The notes beneath the pieces were generated by a model, which did no database searches, was not told the origin of the DNA, and was given only the letters and a program-made list of their open reading frames with translations. The position numbers were made by a program, and so were the translations under genes. From the NCBI RefSeq assembly GCF_020217025.1, contig NZ_JAIWOF010000118.1:1-10000 (forward strand): a stretch of DNA of 10,000 nt. The letters are read 5' to 3'. Positions within the stretch are counted from its first letter, which is position 1. The number at the start of each line of letters is the position of its first letter. Shown in pieces: positions 1 through 5,475 of this stretch. This DNA is from Flavobacterium sp. GTDB taxonomy: Bacteria > Bacteroidota > Bacteroidia > Flavobacteriales > Flavobacteriaceae.

Positions 1-535
1 TTCCTAAATCCAATCCAAATCCCCACGAATTAGCAAAATCTCCAATTACTCTTCGTATTACTTTTGCATTTACTCCGTAATTTAAGCCTTCAATAGGTAA
101 ACTTCTGGCATAAGATAGGGTTAAACCATAATCAGCAGTGGAGAAAAGAGAAATTCTATTGTAATCAATATTTCCTTCGCTATCGATTAATTGGGTAGTA
201 TTTAAGATATCATCAACTCCAAAACGAATTAAAGAAATTCCAATTGCACTTCTGTCGTCGATTGGCATCGCAAAACCAGCATAGTCATATTGAGCAATAT
301 TCGCAAAATAATTGGCATGCATCAAAGCGAATTGTTTGTCTTCTAATTTTAATAATCCTGCAGGATTCCAATAGCCTGAATTTACATCGCCAGTATGCGA
401 CACAACTGCATTAGACATTCCCAAAGCAGCAGCGTCAACTCCAATATTCATGAATTCATTGGAATATTTTCTAACAGTTTGCCCATAGGTAGTCCCACTA
501 AAACAAATTATAAGTAGTAAAATGGTCTTTTTCAA
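1..535 (-). CDS. PorV/PorQ-family outer-membrane protein, 5' part (runs off left edge)
   Basis: About 178 codons are visible, with no stop before the window edge. The first 18 residues (KKT, then a hydrophobic stretch ILLLIICF, then TTYG before Gln19) form a type I signal peptide; the Cys at 11 is not in a good lipobox. The mature part begins QTVRKYSNEF and continues with the PorV/PorQ-family hallmarks NIGVDAAALGMSNA and GYWNPAGL, followed by alternating beta-strand-like segments, as in outer-membrane beta-barrels. PorV and PorQ are barrel proteins of the type IX secretion/attachment complex, but the family has several paralogues per genome, so this may be a PorV2-type member rather than PorV itself. 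No ATG precedes the signal peptide in frame before the upstream stop at about 569. I chose the TTG at 535-533 because it gives the canonical M-K-K signal-peptide start; the TTG at 541 is the alternative. Family assignment is fairly sure; the exact role is not. Confidence 0.8.
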   Translation of the reverse strand, partial: MKKTILLLIICFSGTTYGQTVRKYSNEFMNIGVDAAALGMSNAVVSHTGDVNSGYWNPAGLLKLEDKQFALMHANYFANIAQYDYAGFAMPIDDRSAIGISLIRFGVDDILNTTQLIDSEGNIDYNRISLFSTADYGLTLSYARSLPIEGLNYGVNAKVIRRVIGDFANSWGFGLDLG

Positions 536-631
536 TGCCAATTTTTTTACAAAGATGAAATAAATTTCTCAAATAGTAAACTCTAAAAGTATTAACTTAT
601 TGTATTACATTTGCTGTAAATTAATGATGGC

Positions 632-663
632 TTGTTTTTAGGACTTTTTTAGTTGTAATTTTG
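632..663 (+). promoter_or_regulatory. Bacteroidota-type promoter for pssA-GH25 unit
   Basis: A TTG at 632-634 is followed after 21 bases by TAATTTTG (656-663), an exact match to the Bacteroidota -7 box TAnnTTTG with spacing inside the usual range. Transcription would start near 670, leaving a leader of about 55 bases before the pssA ATG at 725. The match is read directly from sequence; activity is inferred. Confidence 0.6.
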
Positions 664-683
664 CCATTCGTTTTAGTTGTAAT
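647..683 (+). repeat. 13-bp direct repeat overlapping the pssA promoter
   Basis: TTTTAGTTGTAAT occurs at 647-659 and again, identically, at 671-683, 24 bases apart start to start. The first copy covers half of the putative -7 box and the second lies at the predicted transcription start. The second copy also sits in an imperfect palindrome, GTTGTAATATCAAC (676-689). This could be an operator for a regulator of the pssA unit or of the divergent porV-like gene, or simple low-complexity chance in AT-rich DNA. Confidence 0.4.
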
Positions 684-724
684 ATCAACATTAAATTTAA
701 TCAAGAGTTTTAAAGTCACGTTAT

Positions 725-1468
725 ATGAATATCAAAAAACACATTCCCAATCTGATCACTTTGCTAAACTTAGCAGCAGGATTATTAGCTATCATTGCTA
801 TTTTTAAAGGCTATTATGATGAAGCGTTTATTTTTGTTTGTTTGGGTATTTTCTTTGATTTTTGGGACGGATTTTTAGCTAGAAAATTCAATGTAGCTGG
901 ACCTTTAGGTGTGCAGTTGGATTCTTTAGCCGATATGGTGACTTGTGGTGTAGTGCCAGGATTGATGATGTTTGTCTTGTTTCAAAATATTCAGGAAGAT
1001 TCCACTTCGGTTTATTATTTAACGGAAGAGTATTTTTATATGGGATTTGTGCCTTATTTAGGCTTTTTAATTACGTTGGCTTCTTGCTATCGTTTGGCAA
1101 ATTTTAACATCGATACCCGTCAAACCGATTCTTTTATTGGTTTGCCAACACCTGCTAATGCATTAGTAATTATGAGTATTCCCATGATTCAATATGCTAA
1201 TGACTTTGAAGGATTGACAGCCATTTTATACAATCCTTTTGTGTTGTTGTTTATTACGATTTTGAGTTCGTATATTTTAAACGCTGAAATTCCGTTATTT
1301 TCTTTGAAAATAAAAGAGTTTACTTGGGCGAAGTATAAAAAGCAAATCTTGTTTTTAATTGGTTCTTTGTTGTCTTTTTTTATTTTAGGATTTGTTGCTA
1401 TTCCATTGATTATTATCAGTTATGTGCTGATTTCTGTAATTAGTAATAAAATGGCGGCTAAGGCGTAA
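725..1468 (+). CDS. pssA: CDP-diacylglycerol-serine O-phosphatidyltransferase (phosphatidylserine synthase)
   Basis: This is an integral-membrane enzyme of the CDP-alcohol phosphatidyltransferase family. It transfers the phosphatidyl group from CDP-diacylglycerol to serine, the first step towards phosphatidylethanolamine. The full family signature is present: D45-x2-D48-G49-x2-A52-R53-x8-G62-x3-D66-x3-D70, whose aspartates bind the catalytic metals. The N-terminal NLITLLNLAAG segment and the length (247 aa) with about six to eight hydrophobic segments fit the PssA (type II) subgroup. The serine specificity is inferred from overall resemblance, because the signature is shared with phosphatidylglycerophosphate and other synthases. 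The ATG at 725 begins the typical MNIKKHIPNLIT N-terminus. Its stop codon overlaps the next gene's start by one base (TAATG), which implies co-transcription and translational coupling. Confidence 0.9.
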   Translation: MNIKKHIPNLITLLNLAAGLLAIIAIFKGYYDEAFIFVCLGIFFDFWDGFLARKFNVAGPLGVQLDSLADMVTCGVVPGLMMFVLFQNIQEDSTSVYYLTEEYFYMGFVPYLGFLITLASCYRLANFNIDTRQTDSFIGLPTPANALVIMSIPMIQYANDFEGLTAILYNPFVLLFITILSSYILNAEIPLFSLKIKEFTWAKYKKQILFLIGSLLSFFILGFVAIPLIIISYVLISVISNKMAAKA

Positions 1469-2319
1469 TGGCTTCTAAAAATTACAGACGAAAACCTACT
1501 ACAAAACGAAAATCCAACGCTACAAGTAAATGGATTTTCTACTTCATTTCTTTTGTTCTGTTTTTATTTGTTGCGATTGGAGTTTATACCTTTCGCGATG
1601 GTTTCTTGTATTATTTAGGTTTTAAAACCGATAAAAATGTAGCTACACTTTCTAAAGAAGAACGAAAATTAGCCGACATCCGAATTTACGAAGTGTTACA
1701 CAAACACGATGACAAAGTCATTGGTTTTGATGTTTCGGAATACCAAAGCGAAATTGATTGGGAACAAACCTATCACCTTGACGAATCGTTTGAGTTGTCG
1801 TTTGTTTTTATTCGCGCTACCGCTGGAAAAAATAAAATAGATTCCAAATTTAAAGAAAATTGGAAAGCTTCAAAAGAACGCCAACTCATTCGTGGTGCTT
1901 ATCATTATTATCGTCCTAATGAAAATTCGATTGAACAAGCCGAAAATTTTATCAAAATTGTAAAGTTGCAAAAAGGCGATTTGCCTCCTGTTTTGGATAT
2001 TGAAAAATTACCCAAATCACAATCGATTGATAGCCTAAAAGTAGGATTACGTCGTTGGCTGAAAAAAGTAGAAAAGCATTATAAAGTCAAGCCAATCATT
2101 TATTCAGGCGAGAGTTATTACACCGATTTTTTGAAAGAAGAATTTTCAGAATATCCGCTTTGGATTGCCAACTATAATTTTTGGCGTAATCATTTAGAAG
2201 ACGATTGGTCGTTTTGGCAATTCACCGAAAAAGCTCAAATTGCAGGTATAGAAGGTATGGTGGATATCAATATTTTTAATGGCGATAAAAATAAGTTGTT
2301 ATTAAAGTGTATTCGATGA
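1468..2319 (+). CDS. Membrane-anchored glycoside hydrolase family 25 (lysozyme/muramidase)
   Basis: GH25 enzymes cleave the beta-1,4 bond between N-acetylmuramic acid and N-acetylglucosamine in peptidoglycan. The N-terminus is very basic (RRKPTTKRK, residues 7-15) and is followed by one hydrophobic segment (about 22-42), so the protein is probably anchored in the inner membrane with the catalytic domain in the periplasm. The GH25 fold spans about 84-280: GFDVSEYQ with D88 on strand 1, FIRATAG (114-120), GAYHYYRP (143-150), the catalytic-type VLDIE with D177 and E179, then PLWIANYN, WQFTEKAQIAG and VDINIFNGD near the C-terminus, all in expected order. The acidic residues needed for catalysis appear intact. 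It starts inside the pssA stop codon and ends just before a strong hairpin. A role in cell-wall remodelling is inferred; there is no phage or toxin context, so a phage endolysin or effector is less likely. Confidence 0.88.
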   Translation: MASKNYRRKPTTKRKSNATSKWIFYFISFVLFLFVAIGVYTFRDGFLYYLGFKTDKNVATLSKEERKLADIRIYEVLHKHDDKVIGFDVSEYQSEIDWEQTYHLDESFELSFVFIRATAGKNKIDSKFKENWKASKERQLIRGAYHYYRPNENSIEQAENFIKIVKLQKGDLPPVLDIEKLPKSQSIDSLKVGLRRWLKKVEKHYKVKPIIYSGESYYTDFLKEEFSEYPLWIANYNFWRNHLEDDWSFWQFTEKAQIAGIEGMVDINIFNGDKNKLLLKCIR

Positions 2320-2328
2320 TTAAATTAT

Positions 2329-2366
2329 AAAAAAATCCCTCAATCTATTTGAGGGATTTTTTTATT
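2329..2366. terminator. Bidirectional rho-independent terminator between GH25 gene and lptB
   Basis: A perfect 13-bp inverted repeat, with arms at 2331-2343 (AAAAATCCCTCAA) and 2349-2361 and a 5-base loop, is flanked by A-runs on the left and T-runs on the right. It can therefore stop transcription from both convergent sides. Its right arm reaches the lptB stop codon at 2362-2364. Confidence 0.88.
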
Positions 2367-3162
2367 CTTCTTTATTTAAATTCAATTCTCCTTTGCCGTG
2401 AATGATGGTGGTTTTAGGCGCTTCAAAGTCGATTTTGGTTCTTCTTAATTCGAAATTTTGTCCTAAATAAACACGTCTTACAACTTCGTCGGCAGCTAGC
2501 TCTTCTGGTTTTCCAGCTTTTAGAATACCTCCTTCAAACATTAAGTAGGTTTTGTCGGTAATCGCTAAGGTTTCTTGAACGTTGTGGTCGGTAATTAAAA
2601 TTCCGATGTTTTTGTTTTTTAATTGGGCTACAATTCTTTGAATATCCTCAACTGCTACAGGGTCAACTCCTGCAAAAGGTTCGTCTAACAGAATGAATTT
2701 TGGATCAGTTGCTAAAGCACGAGCAATTTCTGTACGACGACGTTCTCCTCCTGAAAGTAAATCTCCACGATTGGTACGAATGTGTTCTAATGCGAATTCT
2801 GCAATTAATTCTTCCATTTTAGCTTCTTGTTCGGCTTTTGAAAGTGTGGTTAATTGCAGTACACTCAATATATTATCTTCAATACTCAATTTTCTAAACA
2901 CAGAAGCTTCTTGTGCCAAATAGCCAATTCCGTTTTGTGCTCGTTTGTACATAGGAAAATTGGTAATGTCCATATCATCTAAATAGATATGGCCGCTATT
3001 TGGTTTTACTAAACCTACAATCATGTAGAACGAAGTGGTTTTTCCGGCACCATTTGGACCTAATAAACCTACGATTTCTCCTTGGTTTACTTCAACGGAA
3101 ATCCCTTTTACTACACTTCTTTTTTTGTAGGTTTTGACTAAATTTTCTGCTCTTAATTTCAT
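2362..3162 (-). CDS. lptB: LPS export ABC transporter ATP-binding protein LptB
   Basis: LptB is the cytoplasmic ATPase that, with LptF/LptG, extracts lipopolysaccharide from the inner membrane and drives it through the Lpt bridge. In the 266-residue protein starting at 3162, the A-loop Tyr is Y12, Walker A is GPNGAGKTT (35-43, K41), the Q-loop Gln is Q84 with F89 beyond it, the signature is LSGGERRR (136-143), Walker B is FILLDEP with D160 and E161, and the switch His is H193 in [10 protein letters not shown] chose the ATG at 3162, not the ATG at 3225. It gives [12 protein letters not shown], which aligns with known LptB N-termini with motif positions within one or two residues of E. coli LptB, while the extra 21 codons read like AT-rich spacer. 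After [10 protein letters not shown], where E. coli LptB ends, there is a tail of about 24 residues. It is the last gene of the kdsD-tatC-cmd-lptB cluster. Confidence 0.92.
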   Translation of the reverse strand: MKLRAENLVKTYKKRSVVKGISVEVNQGEIVGLLGPNGAGKTTSFYMIVGLVKPNSGHIYLDDMDITNFPMYKRAQNGIGYLAQEASVFRKLSIEDNILSVLQLTTLSKAEQEAKMEELIAEFALEHIRTNRGDLLSGGERRRTEIARALATDPKFILLDEPFAGVDPVAVEDIQRIVAQLKNKNIGILITDHNVQETLAITDKTYLMFEGGILKAGKPEELAADEVVRRVYLGQNFELRRTKIDFEAPKTTIIHGKGELNLNKEE

Positions 3163-3188
3163 TCTAAGGTTTACTTGTTTAGAAGTTG

Positions 3189-3250
3189 AATTGTTTAATC
3201 GATTTACAAATAAACGAATAAACAATTTAACAATTTATCTTTTAACAATT
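3189..3250. repeat. Short repeats in the AT-rich gap upstream of lptB
   Basis: The 86-base gap between lptB (start at 3162) and the preceding gene holds a 10-bp direct repeat, TTTAACAATT, at 3226-3235 and 3241-3250. It also has a 9-bp inverted repeat, AATTGTTTA at 3189-3197 with TAAACAATT at 3219-3227. On the minus strand TTTATTTG (3214-3207) resembles a -7 box with one mismatch, and a TTG lies 16 bases upstream. An internal lptB promoter or leader structure is possible but weakly supported. Confidence 0.3.
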
Positions 3251-3599
3251 ATTTAGTTTGCTCTTCTAGGGCTTCCCAAAACTCATACGCTCTTCTTAAA
3301 TGAGGAATTACGATGGTTCCGCCTACTAAAGTGGCAATTCCCATGCTTTCCATCATTTCTTCTTTAGTAACGCCGTTTTTATAAGCGGTTTCTAAATGAT
3401 ATTTGATACAATCATCGCAACGTAAAACCGCTGAAGCTACTAAACCTAATAGTTCTTTAGTTTTTACATCTAAAGCACCTTCCATGTAGGCATTCGTGTC
3501 TACATTAAAAATTCTTTTGATGACTTTGTTGTTGTCGGCTAATAATTTTTCGTTCATTTTTGAACGATAATCGTTGAATTCTTTTACTAAATCTGCCAT
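3249..3599 (-). CDS. Carboxymuconolactone decarboxylase / AhpD-like family protein
   Basis: The protein has 116 residues and is all alpha-helical in character. The AhpD/CMD-family motif is clear: a conserved Glu in KTKELLGL (E49), then C61-x2-C64-x3-H68 (CDDCIKYH), then the helix HLETAYKNGVTKEEMMESM and a Gly-rich segment LVGGTIVIPHLRRA. In AhpD this Cys pair with a His/Glu relay forms a thiol-disulfide redox centre supporting peroxide reduction. The decarboxylase branch lacks the Cys pair, so a peroxidase or disulfide-reductase type activity is more likely than aromatic-acid catabolism, and no catabolic genes are nearby. It lies 4 bases downstream of tatC and 86 bases upstream of lptB, so it is probably co-transcribed with envelope genes. 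Family is secure; the substrate is unknown. Confidence 0.85.
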   Translation of the reverse strand: MADLVKEFNDYRSKMNEKLLADNNKVIKRIFNVDTNAYMEGALDVKTKELLGLVASAVLRCDDCIKYHLETAYKNGVTKEEMMESMGIATLVGGTIVIPHLRRAYEFWEALEEQTK

Positions 3600-3603
3600 T
3601 TTT

Positions 3604-4425
3604 TTATGCTTTTAATTTTTCTTTTTCTTGACTTTTTACTACCAAAATACTAATTAAAATACTTGCTTCGTATAATATCATAATTGGAATTGTAACGATA
3701 ATTTGGCTCAAAACATCGGGTGGTGTAATGACAGCCGCTACTACCAATACGACAACTAAAGTGTATTTTCTGTATTTTCTTAAAAATTCGGGAGTGACTA
3801 ATCCAATCTTGGTTAAGAAGAAAATGATGATAGGTAATTCAAATAACAATCCACTTGCAATAGCGGATGTTTTCATCAAACTCATGTAGGAATCAATATC
3901 AATCGAATTGCTAATTTCTGGACTCACAATATAACTCGCAAAGAATTGAACGGATAATGGTGCAATTAAATAGTACCCAAATAAAACTCCGATAAAAAAT
4001 AATATCGAAGAAATAATGATAAACGATGCCGCGTATTTCTTCTCTTTTTCATATAAAGCCGGACTAATAAATTTCCAAATTTCCCATAAAATGAAAGGGA
4101 AGGCGAAAATAAATCCTACCGTAATGGATGTCCACATGTGCATTGAAAATTGTCCGCCCATTTCTCTGTTTTGAATAGGAAGATTGATTTCGGTTATACA
4201 CATCGTATCGCCCATATCAAATTGTTTTCCTAAATCGCAAAAGAATTGGTATGTAACAAAGTCTGGATTTTTAGGGCCGAAAATGATTTCATTAAATATA
4301 AAATCACTGAAAAAGAAAGCTACAATTCCACAAATTAGAATGGCAGCTGAACTTCTTACTAATAACCAACGTAATTCTTCGAGATGATCTAAAAACGACA
4401 TCTCTTTTATGTTTTTATTTGCCAT
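3604..4425 (-). CDS. tatC: Sec-independent (twin-arginine) translocase subunit TatC
   Basis: TatC is the inner-membrane receptor that binds twin-arginine signal peptides and recruits TatA to export folded proteins. The cytoplasmic N-terminal motif FLDHLEELR (11-19) is present; H14, E17 and R19 correspond to H12, E15 and R17 of the E. coli signal-peptide site. The first cytoplasmic loop holds FISPALYEKEKKY, with E128 at the position of E. coli E103. Six membrane segments are predicted. At 273 aa it is about 15 longer than E. coli TatC; the extra length is in the first periplasmic loop (about 50-93), which also carries C63 and C76. Its ATG overlaps the kdsD stop by one base (TAATG) and the next gene starts 4 bases after its stop, so it is in the middle of an operon. 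No tatA/tatB gene is in the window. Confidence 0.95.
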   Translation of the reverse strand: MANKNIKEMSFLDHLEELRWLLVRSSAAILICGIVAFFFSDFIFNEIIFGPKNPDFVTYQFFCDLGKQFDMGDTMCITEINLPIQNREMGGQFSMHMWTSITVGFIFAFPFILWEIWKFISPALYEKEKKYAASFIIISSILFFIGVLFGYYLIAPLSVQFFASYIVSPEISNSIDIDSYMSLMKTSAIASGLLFELPIIIFFLTKIGLVTPEFLRKYRKYTLVVVLVVAAVITPPDVLSQIIVTIPIMILYEASILISILVVKSQEKEKLKA

Positions 4426-5390
4426 TATACGATTCCTTCTTTTAAAATATCGTGTAAGTGAAGTATTCCTTTGTATTCATTGTTGTCAATTACAACTAAT
4501 TGCGTAATCGAGTTGTTTTCTAAAATGTTTAACGCTTCCGAAACTAAAATGCTAGAATTGATGTTTTTTGGATTTTTCGTCATGATGTCTTGCGCGGTTA
4601 AATCGGTAAAAGTATCACGATTGTTCAACATACGGCGAATATCGCCATCGGTTACAATGCCAATTACTTGATTGTTTTCAATAACTGCTGTTACACCCAA
4701 ACGTTTTTCGGAAATCTCCATAATCACTTTTTTGATAGAAGCATCTGGAGTTACCATTGGTTTGTGAGTAGTATCCAACATATCTTTTACACGCAATAAT
4801 AATTTTTTTCCAAGTGCACCACCTGGATGATATACGGCAAAATCTTCACTTTTAAAGTTGCGCATTTCCATCAAACAAACTGCTAAAGCATCACCTAATA
4901 CTAATTGAGCAGTAGTACTGTTGGTTGGTGCTAGATTGTTTGGACACGCTTCGCTTTCTACATAAGCATGTAAAATGTAGTGTGATTCTTTTCCTAGGAA
5001 CGAATTTTTATCAGCCGTCATCCCAATCAAGGTATTGCCAAAACGTTTTAATAACGGCGCCAATACTTTAATTTCTGGACTATTACCGCTTTTTGAAATA
5101 CAAATTATAATATCCTCTGGTTGCACCATTCCTAAATCACCATGAACCGCTTCGGCTGCATGTAAAAACATAGAAGGCGTTCCCGTTGAATTTAAAGTAG
5201 CTACAATCTTTTGAGCGATTAAAGCGCTTTTGCCAATTCCAGTTATAACTAGTCTTCCTTTGGTGTTGTAGATTGCGGTAACACTTTTTGCAAAGTCCTC
5301 GTCAAGATAATTCACTAGATCTGCGATGCTTTTACTTTCCGAAAGTAAAGTTCGTTTTGCGGTAGCTAAAATCGTATCAGTTGTGCTCAA
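4425..5390 (-). CDS. kdsD: D-arabinose 5-phosphate isomerase (KpsF/GutQ family)
   Basis: This cytoplasmic enzyme interconverts ribulose 5-phosphate and arabinose 5-phosphate, the precursor of Kdo in the LPS inner core. The SIS domain covers about 35-190 and two CBS domains about 204-260 and 268-321. All five catalytic-site residues of E. coli KdsD are present with a constant offset of five: K54 (K59) in GIGKSA, H83 (H88) in AVHGDLG, E106 (E111) in SKSGNSPE, E147 (E152) in ESEACPNNLAPT, and H188 (H193) in YHPGGALGK. The start is TTG (5390-5388): the upstream frame contains no ATG for at least 50 bases and the resulting N-terminus fits the family. It is the first gene of the cluster leading to tatC, and is divergent from recQ. 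Together with lptB at the other end, it points to LPS biogenesis. KpsF and GutQ paralogues cannot be told apart by sequence alone, but the context favours the housekeeping LPS enzyme. Confidence 0.92.
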   Translation of the reverse strand: MSTTDTILATAKRTLLSESKSIADLVNYLDEDFAKSVTAIYNTKGRLVITGIGKSALIAQKIVATLNSTGTPSMFLHAAEAVHGDLGMVQPEDIIICISKSGNSPEIKVLAPLLKRFGNTLIGMTADKNSFLGKESHYILHAYVESEACPNNLAPTNSTTAQLVLGDALAVCLMEMRNFKSEDFAVYHPGGALGKKLLLRVKDMLDTTHKPMVTPDASIKKVIMEISEKRLGVTAVIENNQVIGIVTDGDIRRMLNNRDTFTDLTAQDIMTKNPKNINSSILVSEALNILENNSITQLVVIDNNEYKGILHLHDILKEGIV

Positions 5391-5408
5391 AATAGAAATA
5401 TTAAAAAA

Positions 5409-5445
5409 TTTGTGTGTATAAAAGAAAATCGTATCTTTATGTTTG
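5409..5445 (+). promoter_or_regulatory. Putative Bacteroidota promoter for recQ
   Basis: TATGTTTG at 5438-5445 matches the -7 consensus TAnnTTTG exactly, 30 bases before the recQ ATG. A TTTG at 5409-5412 could be the -33 box, but the 25-base spacer is slightly long. The kdsD promoter must lie in the same 85-base divergent gap; I see no clear -7 box for it on the minus strand. Confidence 0.5.
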
Positions 5446-5475
5446 CAAATTTAGGTAAAATCATATTAATAGAGA

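Noticed and set aside
2693..2923. 76-codon plus-strand frame inside lptB
   Set aside because: It is opposite the conserved ABC signature region of lptB and its Ser/Arg/Asn-rich translation looks like a shadow.
3163..3225. Longer lptB reading frame starting at 3225
   Set aside because: The extra 21 residues are unlike LptB, lie in AT-rich spacer with repeats, and the ATG at 3162 places Walker A and other motifs at the standard positions.
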